Numbered from the stretch's first letter, positions 41,708 through 50,945 are shown. The stretch: 64,000 nt of DNA from Flammeovirga sp. OC4 (GCF_000812565.1 NZ_JTAM01000028.1:1-64000); one strand, 5' to 3'. A program made the numbers and translations. The notes: generated from the letters alone by a model not told the origin.

Positions 41708-43936
41708 CTATTCTTCAATAACTCCTAAGAGAGCGTGTTGTCTTTCAATGGATTTATTTAAACTATTTGTTAGTATCTTATCTGCAGCCTGAATGCCTGA
41801 GATAACAGTTCCTTCCATATAGCCTACATTCAATCCAAAATTGATCCAATCTCCTGTAAAGAATAAATTTTTATATTCCGTTTCATCGGTTTTTAATCTA
41901 TACTTATTGGTTCCTGGCTGTGCTAATACATAATGCATTGATGGATCCATATTAGTGACAAAACACTGATTATTATATTTTTCCATTGGATTTGCATTCA
42001 TATTCTTATCACATAGCAGTGAGTAATCGAATTTATTATTCTTTCTAGCTTTTGGCCAGAACCAACCCATATAATTATCCATCCAATCTTCTGCGACTTT
42101 CTTCAACAGGGCAACTTGCTCTTTGGGGTAATTTGTATTACTTCTTGGTGGTTCAGGGTAATTGGTAGGCCAAGTTCCACACCAATAACTGATTTGTTTT
42201 GCTTCTGATTCAGGTTTCCAGTTTTCATAAGGAGCAATGTAGGTCATAGAGGTCCATGAATATAAAGGATCCTCATAAATGACGGTATTGGCATAAGAAC
42301 CATCTTTCATTCCCCATTCTCCTAAATCCATTCCTAAACCTTCAATATCTTCATTTAACCAGAATTGAACATTAAGTGTAGCGGTAGCTTTTACCTTTTC
42401 CACCATATTCTTCCATTTTGGTTTTTTCTTCATGATTTCAGAGCAGATATATTCTAAAGGCTTGATTGAAGTTGCCAGTACAGCAACATCAAAATCTTCT
42501 CCTTTCTTCAGTTCAAGAGACTCAACATTTTCCCAACCTGACCAATGAGATTCTATATCAATATTTTTTTCCTTGATTTCAGCAGCTTGTGCCTCATTAA
42601 TCTGAGACAAATCAGGATGAAGTGTCCATTGGAACAATCCTTTTTGCTTTACTAGAGGCTTATATTTAGTAAGACCTTCTTTAAGATCTACCTGTTTTCC
42701 AACAATAATTTCCTCAATTTCATCAGTTTCAGAATATTTCACTTCGTCCAAATGATGGAAGAAATGAAAGTTGACTCCTCTGTCTTCTAATGCAACATAA
42801 AGTGGGGCTGTAAAAGTTCCCCCAGTTCCTCCTCTTAGGTTCCAAACAAAGCTTCCTTTGTAACTTGGGATCATCAACATCATTCGAACAGAGATATCAG
42901 CAGCTACAGTTCCTTTTTCTCCATTGTACTTATTGGCAAATGTACCTTTATATAAGAATCGTACAATAGCAGAGTTAATCACTTGCTCACTTGCTCCGTT
43001 CATTCTCAACCAATCAGAAAAATCATAGTTGTTGATGTTTTCCCATTCGTATTTGCCTGTTTTCACATTATAAACATCTTTGAAAACACCTTCAATACAA
43101 ACAAGTGATAGTTGTACAATTTCTGAAATTCGTCTTAAGTGATTGCCTCTAAATAGAAGTTTAAAGATCCATGTATTCAGTAATTTTACAATTCGATCTG
43201 AATATTTGATCAAGTCTTCTACAAGGTCCACTCTATCATCTAAACGTTCTAATTCATCTATTTTTTCCTCTAGTGACTTAAAACGTTTTGTGTGATTATA
43301 TTTTCCTTCTTTGATACTTAGTTTTTTAGCAAAGCGTAAAGCTAGTCTTTCTAAACCAGAATATTTCTTGATTTTTTCTTCAGCAATAGGTTGGTCGAAG
43401 AAAAGGTGTGCTAGTAAATCATTCCAGAATCCTACTTTTCCGGAAGTATTTTCTTGATAAGGCGATCCGATTAAAACTTCTAATCCTAAAGCAATAAATT
43501 CTTTAATTAAAACAGAAGAACTTACTGGTTCACCTGATCCAGGAACTCGGTTGTTGTCAGGAAAAACAAATGGCCAATCGATCCAGTTGCCATTTTTATC
43601 TTGTTCTACCATGGAAGTTACTGGGTTCGGGTTGAATCCATCTCTCCATGTTTGAAAAGCACCGTCAGGGTTTAAATTATGCTCTGCAATGTATTCATAT
43701 ACTTCTTGTACCATTCTGAAGGCATTGTCATACCAACCTTGGAACATGTGAATACCTCTTTCCTCCACTCTTCCTTCTTCACCTAAACCTGTAGTAGCTT
43801 TACCTCCACATCTCCATCCCGATTGATAAAGATGAATCTCATATTGGTCTTGCCAGTTTTTAATGCTTGATAGTTCCCAAGCTGTAGTCAATCCGGAGAT
43901 GCCTCCTCCGAAAATTGCAATTTTCTTCTTAGTCAT
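41708..43936 (-). CDS. Large FAD-dependent oxidoreductase (amine oxidase/desaturase-like)
   Basis: 742 residues. The N-terminal dinucleotide-binding motif is FGGGISGLTTAWEL (9-22), followed by GWRCGGK (40-46) and RVEERGIHMFQGWYDNAF (from 56), the segment typical of the large NAD_binding_8/desaturase-like group. The C-terminal FAD part has NLFFTGDWINFGLNVGYMEG. It is much longer than phytoene desaturases (about 500), with an inserted helical region about 150-300. Substrate unknown; possibilities are isoprenoid, sterol or lipid oxidation. It lies 5 bp behind an unknown gene and 28 bp before the phosphatase. Confidence 0.85.
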   Translation of the reverse strand: MTKKKIAIFGGGISGLTTAWELSSIKNWQDQYEIHLYQSGWRCGGKATTGLGEEGRVEERGIHMFQGWYDNAFRMVQEVYEYIAEHNLNPDGAFQTWRDGFNPNPVTSMVEQDKNGNWIDWPFVFPDNNRVPGSGEPVSSSVLIKEFIALGLEVLIGSPYQENTSGKVGFWNDLLAHLFFDQPIAEEKIKKYSGLERLALRFAKKLSIKEGKYNHTKRFKSLEEKIDELERLDDRVDLVEDLIKYSDRIVKLLNTWIFKLLFRGNHLRRISEIVQLSLVCIEGVFKDVYNVKTGKYEWENINNYDFSDWLRMNGASEQVINSAIVRFLYKGTFANKYNGEKGTVAADISVRMMLMIPSYKGSFVWNLRGGTGGTFTAPLYVALEDRGVNFHFFHHLDEVKYSETDEIEEIIVGKQVDLKEGLTKYKPLVKQKGLFQWTLHPDLSQINEAQAAEIKEKNIDIESHWSGWENVESLELKKGEDFDVAVLATSIKPLEYICSEIMKKKPKWKNMVEKVKATATLNVQFWLNEDIEGLGMDLGEWGMKDGSYANTVIYEDPLYSWTSMTYIAPYENWKPESEAKQISYWCGTWPTNYPEPPRSNTNYPKEQVALLKKVAEDWMDNYMGWFWPKARKNNKFDYSLLCDKNMNANPMEKYNNQCFVTNMDPSMHYVLAQPGTNKYRLKTDETEYKNLFFTGDWINFGLNVGYMEGTVISGIQAADKILTNSLNKSIERQHALLGVIEE

Positions 43937-43941
43937 AGTAT

Positions 43942-44775
43942 TTAAATTTGGGGATAGTTTACCTTATTGTCGACAATAAAATTTTCGAGTTCAGGAATTT
44001 CCAACAATTCTGAAATGTAGAAATAGATCTTTTTTAAATGTCTTTTTATGATAACCTTATCTAATATATAGGAGATCAATGTGCCTATATCAAATCCGAT
44101 ATCCAACACATTAAGCATATCTCTAAATTTTAATGGATAGTTTTCAGGATATAAATCTTTTATTTTTACTAATATATCCACTGCTGGTAAGCGTGGGTTG
44201 GCCAATATTTTACCTAAAGGCCCAAATAATTCTGTTTTTCCCTCTACCATTACTTCTGCATAAAGTAAACGGTCTAAAACTTCATTGATAAAATACTGTT
44301 CGATCCAAGACTCTTCTTTCGCTAATTCTTTGTATTCAATGTATCCATGAATAATGCTTGTATTGTGTGCTTTATACCAAGTACTAGAACAAGGATTAGA
44401 AAGGTAATCCACCCATCTTTGTACAGGCTGAGGAAGATCTTTACATTCTAACTTTTTCTCAAAAACATAGGATCCTAAAACTGAGTAATAAATGAACTTA
44501 AGATTAACATTATACCACCAACGGGCGTGATACTCTTCTGCTAGTACACCTCGTTCTACTTCCCATTCTAAAAAGTCAATTTCAGAATTACCAAAACCAT
44601 ATTGGTTCCCGTCTGCAAAACCATATTTTACATAGTATTCTTTTCGAGATTCCAATCTTTCTTGGGGGCTGTTTTTAATGGAATTAATATAGGCCTCCGC
44701 TTTTATCGACAAAGATTGATAGTCAGAGAGTTGCTGTTCAGTTGATTTCATAGAAACATTTAAAAAGTAGCTCAT
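43942..44775 (-). CDS. Unknown protein, first gene of the oxidoreductase operon
   Basis: 277 residues, not recognised. No signal peptide or membrane helix. It is rich in aromatic residues (Tyr and Trp): FLEWEVERGVLAEEYHARWW and CSSTWYKAHNTSIIHGYIEY. The composition suggests an all-helical fold. A second ATG at 44751 is possible. Only 5 bp separate it from the FAD oxidoreductase, so a functional link such as partner subunit or substrate handling is likely, but no motif shows it. Confidence 0.7.
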   Translation of the reverse strand: MSYFLNVSMKSTEQQLSDYQSLSIKAEAYINSIKNSPQERLESRKEYYVKYGFADGNQYGFGNSEIDFLEWEVERGVLAEEYHARWWYNVNLKFIYYSVLGSYVFEKKLECKDLPQPVQRWVDYLSNPCSSTWYKAHNTSIIHGYIEYKELAKEESWIEQYFINEVLDRLLYAEVMVEGKTELFGPLGKILANPRLPAVDILVKIKDLYPENYPLKFRDMLNVLDIGFDIGTLISYILDKVIIKRHLKKIYFYISELLEIPELENFIVDNKVNYPQI

Positions 44776-44919
44776 AGCTTGAATGTAAATCTAATGTAAG
44801 CATTATTCTGGAATAATTTAAGTCCTACAAAAAACTTCTTTCTAAATCTACTGTTTTTGCTACTTTAATAATGTCTCTAATAATCATCAAAATGGTGAAA
44901 ATGAATTTACTGTGCTGAA

Positions 44920-46326
44920 TTAACCGACAGCATTGAGAAGAAAGGCAGTTGCTAAGCTGAAATAAATTAACAGTCCTGTAACATCGACAATAGTGGTAAT
45001 TGCTGGACTTGCAACGACGGCAGGGTCTCCTTTCATTTTTTTGACGATAAGAGGTAAACCTGCTCCAATCATTGTAGAGGTGACCACTTGTAAAGCCAAT
45101 GCTAATGAAATAATAAATGCAACATAGGATAACGTAAGTTCTCCTGGCAACATAGCATTAAAAGAGAGTAATGTTACTTTGATAAAAGCAATACTAGATA
45201 GACAAACCGCTAAAAGCAAAGCAATTCTCATTTCTTTAAATGTGATTTTCCACCAATCTTTGGTAGTCACTTCACCTAAAGAAAGTGCTCTAATCACTAC
45301 AGTACTTGCTTGACTACCTGCATTTCCACCAGTATCTGCTAGCATAGGCATGTATAGGGCAAGAATTACCATCTGATCCAAAGCATCTTCAAAATGATGG
45401 AGAATCAGACCTGAGATCATTCCTATGATTGCCAAAGACACTAACCAAAGCACCCTTTTTTTGAAATGTCTAAAGACAGAAATATCCATGTAGCCTTCAT
45501 CATCATCTTCATCTGCTGACGATGTAATACCCATCATTTTTTCCATATCCTCCGTCTGTTCAGCGACAATGACTTCTATGGCGTCATCATGACGGACAAT
45601 ACCGACTAGTTTTCGCTCTTCGTTAAGGATAGGTAGTGCTACCAGATTATATTTTTCGATTCTTCTGGCAACTTGTTCCCTGTCTTCATCCACTGTAGCA
45701 GCTACAAAATCAACAATCATAAGATCTTCAATTTTGTCATCTAATTCTGCCAGAATAAGATCTTTCAGAGTCACAAAACCTAATAGTACTTTTTCATCAT
45801 CTACTACATATACATAGTAGATCATTTTTTTACTTGGAGAATCTTTCTTTACCTTATCTACCGTTTCTCGGACAGTCATCCAATTTCTTGCAGTTGCAAA
45901 ATCTGTAGTCATAATGCCTCCTGCAGAGTCAGCATCATACCCACTCAATTCTACAACATTGCTTCTTACCTGTTTGTTGAGGTAAGGTAACAAAGCAGAT
46001 TGTTCATCTACTGTCAATTCCTGATAAAAATCGGCTCGTTCATCAGAACGCATCGCTTCAAAAACTTTAGAAAAAGATCTTCTTTCAAGACTCTTAAAAA
46101 GGTAATATTGAAGGTCTCTGTTGAGCTCACCGAAAATCTGAGCTTTCTCTTTGTTAGGGAAAAGGGTAAATATGATGAGAAGGTCTTTCTCTTCTAGTCT
46201 CTCAAGGACTTCAACAATTTCTACAGGAGGAAGTTTTAATAAAACCTCTTCTAGTACATTCCAATTTTCATTGTCAATCAATCCTTTAACAATCTCATAT
46301 CTTTGTTCTATATTGGTTACAGTCAT
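44920..46326 (-). CDS. mgtE: Magnesium transporter MgtE
   Basis: This 468-residue Mg2+ channel has an N-terminal helical domain (1-125; LPPVEIVEVLERL), two CBS domains (about 130-255; PSAGGI-type SAGGIMTTDFATA and ALPILNEERKLVGIVRHDD) and five membrane helices from about 285 on, with the pore segment PMLADTGGNAGSQASTVVIRALS. The cytosolic domains sense Mg2+ and close the channel when it is plentiful. It is divergent from ribE. The call is firm. Confidence 0.95.
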   Translation of the reverse strand: MTVTNIEQRYEIVKGLIDNENWNVLEEVLLKLPPVEIVEVLERLEEKDLLIIFTLFPNKEKAQIFGELNRDLQYYLFKSLERRSFSKVFEAMRSDERADFYQELTVDEQSALLPYLNKQVRSNVVELSGYDADSAGGIMTTDFATARNWMTVRETVDKVKKDSPSKKMIYYVYVVDDEKVLLGFVTLKDLILAELDDKIEDLMIVDFVAATVDEDREQVARRIEKYNLVALPILNEERKLVGIVRHDDAIEVIVAEQTEDMEKMMGITSSADEDDDEGYMDISVFRHFKKRVLWLVSLAIIGMISGLILHHFEDALDQMVILALYMPMLADTGGNAGSQASTVVIRALSLGEVTTKDWWKITFKEMRIALLLAVCLSSIAFIKVTLLSFNAMLPGELTLSYVAFIISLALALQVVTSTMIGAGLPLIVKKMKGDPAVVASPAITTIVDVTGLLIYFSLATAFLLNAVG

Positions 46327-46484
46327 AAGAAAAAGAAAAGTAGATAATAGGTAAGGTAATTTCTAGATAAATAAGCCTTGGTATGTTTTGAGCATACGGT
46401 TGATATCGGCTATATAAATGATGATTGTTCTCTGCGAGTACCTTTTTGTCATCACTTAATACACAAAAGTAAAACTTCTCTTCG

Positions 46485-46492
46485 TAAATTTG
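46485..46492 (+). promoter_or_regulatory. Candidate -7 box of the ribE-LytTR operon
   Basis: TAAATTTG followed by CC matches TAnnTTTG; the start site would be near 46499, leaving a leader of about 35 nt. No -33 TTG at the right distance was found. Confidence 0.45.
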
Positions 46493-46533
46493 CCTAACTT
46501 GTATTGTAATAATAATTAAACCATAGTCATAGA

Positions 46534-47124
46534 ATGTTTACAGGAATAATTGAGGCACTAGGAACCATTGTTGATATCCAAAAAGATCAAGAAAATACAA
46601 TATTTACGGTTGAGTCAGTTATCTCAAACGAATTAAAAATAGATCAAAGTTTAGCACATAATGGTGTTTGCTTAACAGTTACACATATTGAAGATAACAA
46701 GCATCAGGTAGTTGCAATTCATGAAACTTTACAAAAAACAAATTTGGGAGATTGGGCTGTAGGTGATGTAGTAAATCTGGAAAGAAGTATGCCTTCTCAT
46801 GGACGTTTTGACGGACATATTGTGCAAGGACATGTAGATCAAATTGGTGAGTGTATTGATGTTGTGGATGAAAAAGGAAGCTGGAGATTTACATTCCAAT
46901 ATGATCCTTCAACTAAAAACTTTACAGTTGAAAAAGGTTCTGTTTGTGTCAACGGTGCAAGTTTAACAGTTGTAGATGATGCAAAAGGTCAGTTTAGTGT
47001 AGCTATCATTCCTTATACTTTTGAGCATACGAACTTCCATAAAATCAAAAAAGGTACTAAAATCAATTTAGAATTTGATATATTAGGAAAATACATTCAA
47101 AAGTTAAAAACATTAGAACTATAG
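46534..47124 (+). CDS. ribE: Riboflavin synthase, alpha chain
   Basis: 196 residues with two lumazine-binding domains. The start MFTGIIEALGTI is diagnostic, the link between the domains has MPSHGRFDGHIVQGHVDQIG, and the second domain begins KNFTVEKGSVCVNGASLTVV. It makes riboflavin from two molecules of 6,7-dimethyl-8-ribityllumazine. No FMN riboswitch is seen in front. A LytTR response regulator starts 1 bp behind its stop, so the two are co-transcribed. Confidence 0.95.
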   Translation: MFTGIIEALGTIVDIQKDQENTIFTVESVISNELKIDQSLAHNGVCLTVTHIEDNKHQVVAIHETLQKTNLGDWAVGDVVNLERSMPSHGRFDGHIVQGHVDQIGECIDVVDEKGSWRFTFQYDPSTKNFTVEKGSVCVNGASLTVVDDAKGQFSVAIIPYTFEHTNFHKIKKGTKINLEFDILGKYIQKLKTLEL

Positions 47125-47125
47125 T

Positions 47126-47827
47126 ATGGCCGATTTACAATGTGTCATAGTGGATGATGAGGAAGTATCTCGTATGGTAGTGAGAGACTTTATCAAAAGA
47201 ACCAATGGCTTAAAGCTTGTAGGGGAATTTGATAATGCTGTTTCAGCATACGAAATGCTGAAAGATACAGCCGTTGACCTTCTGTTTTTGGATATAGAAA
47301 TGCCACAGATGACAGGGATTGAATTAGTTCAATCACTTGAAAAGTTGCCTGAGGTCATTCTTATCACCGGACGAAGGGATTTTGGTGCTGAAGCCTATGA
47401 ATACAACCTTACCGATTATTTGATCAAACCAATCACTTATCCTCGTTTTCTGAAAGCTGTAGAGAAAGGAAAAACTACTATTGAAGAAAGTGATCAGAAG
47501 TTGGTAGAGAATAGTGAGGATGATACTTTGTATGTAAAAGCCGACAATAAGATCGTAAAACTATCTCTAAAGAATATTTATTTCGTAGAAGCTTTATCAG
47601 ATTACATGTTGATCAATACAATTGATAAGAAATATGTGATTCACTCGACAATGAAAGCTTTAGAGAAGAAGTTTCCTGATAATTTTATACGTGTTCATCG
47701 TTCTTACATTGTCAATCTTACAAAGGTTGAAACAATAGAAGATTTACAAATTGAGATGCCTCAGAAAAGTATTCCGATTGGTAATTCTTATAAAAACAAC
47801 TTCTTATCAAGGTTGAATTTTTTATAA
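47126..47827 (+). CDS. LytTR-family response regulator
   Basis: 233 residues. The receiver domain (1-120) has the acidic pair D10-D11, the phosphoacceptor D56 (LLFLDIEMP) and K101 (DYLIKP). The LytTR DNA-binding domain (about 128-233) shows YFVEALSDYMLI, HSTMKALEKKFP and FIRVHRSYIVNL. It lies 1 bp behind ribE and no histidine kinase is adjacent, so the cognate kinase is elsewhere. The reason for its coupling with riboflavin synthesis is not evident. Confidence 0.93.
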   Translation: MADLQCVIVDDEEVSRMVVRDFIKRTNGLKLVGEFDNAVSAYEMLKDTAVDLLFLDIEMPQMTGIELVQSLEKLPEVILITGRRDFGAEAYEYNLTDYLIKPITYPRFLKAVEKGKTTIEESDQKLVENSEDDTLYVKADNKIVKLSLKNIYFVEALSDYMLINTIDKKYVIHSTMKALEKKFPDNFIRVHRSYIVNLTKVETIEDLQIEMPQKSIPIGNSYKNNFLSRLNFL

Positions 47828-47846
47828 GGAACATGTTTTAAAAATT

Positions 47847-47888
47847 AAGGTCATATCAAATTCAATTGATATGACCTTTATCGTTTTT
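47847..47888 (+). terminator. Terminator of ribE-LytTR
   Basis: AAGGTCATATCAA pairs perfectly with TTGATATGACCTT around ATTCAA; a T-rich stretch follows after TATCG. Confidence 0.75.
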
Positions 47889-47920
47889 AACTGCTTACCC
47901 CAAAAGCATGACAGCTAAAA

Positions 47921-48481
47921 TCATATATCTTTTATTTTACTATCTAAAAAAATCTCTCCAAATGTATTTCCAATAATGGCTGGATATTCTTTATCCTCTG
48001 TACAGTGATTGTAGGTAAATACTTTTTTTATAAAACTATGCTTCTCGTTCTTTAAGACTTTAATACATAGATATCCTCCATCTATACATATTGCGTCATC
48101 AGATTTCTCATATTCCTTATTCCAAAATCCAAGATCTTCTAGCTTTTGTTCGAATTTTTCAACTTTAATCTCTTTTACATCTACAATTACAGAATCTAAT
48201 TTCAATTGGTGAGTAACGTATTTCTTTTGCACTATTTTCGATACTTTTCCATCGGAATAAACTCTATAAAAATACAGGCTTGTTCCATAGTAACGTTTAA
48301 GCTCATATACTCTAAAAGTCTGTCTAGAAAAAGATTCTCCTAACACATTAATGAAACGCTTATCAGTATTTTGAAGTCCCTGATACAACTGTTCAAAAGA
48401 GATTTCATTTAAAACATCCTGAGCTTTTAGTTGATTTGTACCTAAAAAGAGAATAATGATTGTGATTGAAAGTATTTTCAT
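47921..48481 (-). CDS. Secreted protein of unknown function
   Basis: 186 residues with a signal peptide (IIILFLGTNQLKAQ, 8-21). The mature part alternates Lys and aromatic residues in beta-strand-like runs and has Cys residues in CIDGGYLCIKV and YNHCTED. No family recognised. It lies 36 bp behind a lipoprotein gene on the same strand, so the two may share a transcript. Confidence 0.7.
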   Translation of the reverse strand: MKILSITIIILFLGTNQLKAQDVLNEISFEQLYQGLQNTDKRFINVLGESFSRQTFRVYELKRYYGTSLYFYRVYSDGKVSKIVQKKYVTHQLKLDSVIVDVKEIKVEKFEQKLEDLGFWNKEYEKSDDAICIDGGYLCIKVLKNEKHSFIKKVFTYNHCTEDKEYPAIIGNTFGEIFLDSKIKDI

Positions 48482-48517
48482 TTTTGTCTATTTTTCCAAC
48501 TTTAAAAAATCAACTTT

Positions 48518-50080
48518 CTAATCGCCTGTTTCCTCTCCATAGGAGACACTAAAATTATAGGTTACATCATCTGTTTGCCCTTTGATATCCGTAGCCGTGA
48601 TAGTTAAAGTATAAATTACTTCACCAAAAACTGGGGGATCAGCATCAATAGTAAACGCAGTGTTTAGAGTTGTACCTAAGTCAACAGGATAGGTAGTAAA
48701 CACTGTAGGGTCATCCAATGATCCATCAATAGAATTAATACCTTCAGTATTACTTGTGAAACTATATTCTATTGAAGCTAGTCCTACATTTTCCTGTACT
48801 TTACCTTCAACAAAGATGTCTATACTATTTTTACCAATCAGTCTATCTGTCAAATCCAATACCTCGTTCTCAGGAACATATTCTTTAGTACCATCAATCA
48901 CTAAATCTGCAATTCTAATGATTGGAGCTAAATCCTCTTTGGCTACTAATGAAAACCTAAAGAAAGTAGCTTCTTCCCACGTTTGTTCTCCATCTTTTAC
49001 AGTGATATTTATAAAGATAGTTTCCCCTGCTTGAGTATCCAGAAGGTCGAAACTAAATTGGAAATCATCATTGTTAAATACTTGCGCAAGGTCCTGTTCA
49101 TTGACACCTTGAAGATCAACTTCAATAGGTGTTTCGTTCACAACAGGAGCGGGTTCGCCAATAGATGGTGCTACACCAATTCTTGATACTTCTAACCTAG
49201 CAGAATCTAATCCTCCAGCATCTGTAAAGACAAGACTGCTTAGACTAAACTGTTCGCCAGGAAAAAGTGTTACAATTCTATTTGAAGGTATCTCAATACC
49301 AGACTCTTCTTGATAAGAAACAAATACAGCGGGTTGATCATCACAATTGACATTAATCTGAGTAGTTTCTTCAGTCGTGTTTCCAAAAACGTCTTCAGCA
49401 ATTAGTTTTAAATTGTAAACCCCATTTTCTAAACTATCAGAAATAAAGAGCTGCCTTTGTACTAACTCAGCAACATCTATTGTATCAATACTATTGGCTT
49501 GAAAATATCTAGGCGTAGCATCTGCTATACTCACTCCAATTCTTTTAAGTGCGATATTGTCAGTGACTAAGGCGTTGACAACTATCCTCTCCGCTCTACA
49601 AAATGCTTCATTTTCTAAGTTGCCTTCAATAGCTGAGGTTACCGTGAAATTTTCGATCACTGGAGATTGAACATCAGCCCCAATTAAAAAATAAGCAGTA
49701 TCCACAATGAAATTATTCCCTGCATCTTTATTACTGATTTCCATTAAGTATCTACCCGTTCTTACATACGAAGGTACAATGAAGGTTGTATCAAATTGCA
49801 GCTGACGAGCAAGTACTTCAGAAAACGTTTTTTCAAATGCAAAAATGACCGTATCGTTAGCAATTAATTGAGGGTTTTCAATTTGAAATTTCACTTTACT
49901 TTCTTCAATTAGAGCATTGTCTTTGAAAGTAATAGCTACTGGAAATGAATCTTTGTAATAGTAAATCTTATCACTTACAACGTCAGTCGTAACTGTTGGG
50001 TCAAATTCATCTTCTAGAGCTATACAGGAGATGAACGTTGAAAAAGCAAAAAGATATAAGGCTAGATTCTGAAGTTTCAT
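48518..50080 (-). CDS. Ig/cadherin-like repeat lipoprotein
   Basis: 520 residues with a lipoprotein signal (YLFAFSTFISCIALED, lipid Cys19). The rest is made of beta-sandwich repeats with a periodic VTDNIALKRIGVSIAD / AEDVFGNTTEETTQINV pattern, like the DUF4625/Big-type domains of Bacteroidota surface proteins. It is expected to sit on the outer membrane and bind or scaffold something outside. Its ligand cannot be told from the sequence. It precedes the secreted protein at 47921-48481. Confidence 0.75.
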   Translation of the reverse strand: MKLQNLALYLFAFSTFISCIALEDEFDPTVTTDVVSDKIYYYKDSFPVAITFKDNALIEESKVKFQIENPQLIANDTVIFAFEKTFSEVLARQLQFDTTFIVPSYVRTGRYLMEISNKDAGNNFIVDTAYFLIGADVQSPVIENFTVTSAIEGNLENEAFCRAERIVVNALVTDNIALKRIGVSIADATPRYFQANSIDTIDVAELVQRQLFISDSLENGVYNLKLIAEDVFGNTTEETTQINVNCDDQPAVFVSYQEESGIEIPSNRIVTLFPGEQFSLSSLVFTDAGGLDSARLEVSRIGVAPSIGEPAPVVNETPIEVDLQGVNEQDLAQVFNNDDFQFSFDLLDTQAGETIFINITVKDGEQTWEEATFFRFSLVAKEDLAPIIRIADLVIDGTKEYVPENEVLDLTDRLIGKNSIDIFVEGKVQENVGLASIEYSFTSNTEGINSIDGSLDDPTVFTTYPVDLGTTLNTAFTIDADPPVFGEVIYTLTITATDIKGQTDDVTYNFSVSYGEETGD

Positions 50081-50320
50081 AAATTAAAAATTACCGTTAG
50101 TCAACCTGCAAGTTACTAAATGTTAACCATAGTTAATAGACTTTTCAATAGCAATGAAAGTTTTTTGGCGATTTTAAATCATAATTACTGATATGGTAGC
50201 TGTTAGGTAACACCACTACATTTTTTATGTAATTTTTAAATATAACTCTTAAAAAAGTTATAAAGCCTCCCGTTTTAGATTAAAAAGCATAAATACCTTC
50301 AGTAATACCTCCCAAAATTC

Positions 50321-50489
50321 CATATTTGTAATGTACCAAGTAAGAAATTAATGACTGAGTTGTACTACTTGAGTAGTCTCAACAAATCATTGAAAGAAAA
50401 ACTATGTTAAGCAGCATAGAAGTCAGATGAATAGATTGAAGAGAGAGCTTGGAGAAGGCTAGTTTTTTTGAGACTAGCCTTCTTTTTTT
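50321..50489 (+). ncRNA. Candidate small RNA with orphan terminator
   Basis: CATATTTG (50321-50328), one base off TAnnTTTG, is followed by a stem-loop GTTG-ACTAC-TTGA-GTAGT-CAAC (50359-50383) and then an intrinsic terminator AGAAGGCTAGT / ACTAGCCTTCT with a T run (50453-50489). No plus-strand gene lies in front, and the neighbouring genes are on the minus strand. An in-frame 19-codon ORF (50351-50410, MTELYYLSSLNKSLKEKLC) overlaps the first stem-loop. It could be an sRNA, a leaderless micro-gene or both. Confidence 0.5.
50453..50489 (+). terminator. Intrinsic terminator without an upstream annotated gene
   Basis: AGAAGGCTAGT (50453-50463) pairs perfectly with ACTAGCCTTCT (50473-50483), followed by seven T residues on the plus strand only. 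The minus-strand reading has no T run. Confidence 0.88.
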
Positions 50490-50498
50490 GTCTAAACT

Positions 50499-50819
50499 TT
50501 ATGGTTGTTTCTCCATTAAATCTTTCCCCCATTGATCCATCAATTGCAGTACCTGTCTTAATGAATATCCTAACTCCGTTAATTCATACTCAACTCTTGG
50601 TGGTACTTCAGGATATACAGTTCTTTTGATTAGTTGGCATTCTTCCAATTCCCTTACCGTTTGTGTAAACATCTTATTTGAAATCTCTGGTATTGTCTTT
50701 TGTAGCTCTCCAGATCGCATTTTTCCTTCCAGTAAATGGAAAAGTACCAAAGGCTTCCATTTACTTCCTACAAAGTCCATGGTGAGGTGAAGGGAACATT
50801 CATATTTTTTATTAATCAT
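50499..50819 (-). CDS. HxlR-family transcriptional regulator
   Basis: 106 residues, a winged-helix MarR/HxlR regulator. Cys8 (KYECSLHLTMDFVGSKWK) is the conserved N-terminal redox-type Cys, and the recognition helix region is EISNKMFTQTVRELEECQLI with the wing PEVPPRVEYELTELG. It is transcribed divergently from a VOC/glyoxalase gene across a 126-bp gap, the classical arrangement for a regulator and its target. Confidence 0.92.
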   Translation of the reverse strand: MINKKYECSLHLTMDFVGSKWKPLVLFHLLEGKMRSGELQKTIPEISNKMFTQTVRELEECQLIKRTVYPEVPPRVEYELTELGYSLRQVLQLMDQWGKDLMEKQP

Positions 50820-50945
50820 CTTATTTTTATTTGTCTTATAATCAGTAATTCACACCTTTTGGTAACTATAGTACTTTATTGTAAGATATTGATTTACAGA
50901 ATACTTATATTTAATATTGGACCCAAAATAAACGAAAAAATACTT

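Noticed and set aside
41680-41718. TTG start for the 7TM phosphatase, overlapping the oxidoreductase gene
   Set aside because: ATG 41679 begins a normal signal peptide, and the TTG version would place polar residues and a second hydrophobic stretch in front of it.
46327-46533. FMN riboswitch in front of ribE
   Set aside because: No AGGG-type conserved RFN segments or long leader is present; the probable -7 box is only about 40 bp from the start codon.
50736-50945. N-terminal extension of the VOC protein by 70 residues
   Set aside because: It overlaps the divergent HxlR gene and the extension is hydrophobic and unlike the family; ATG 50946 gives a normal VOC start.
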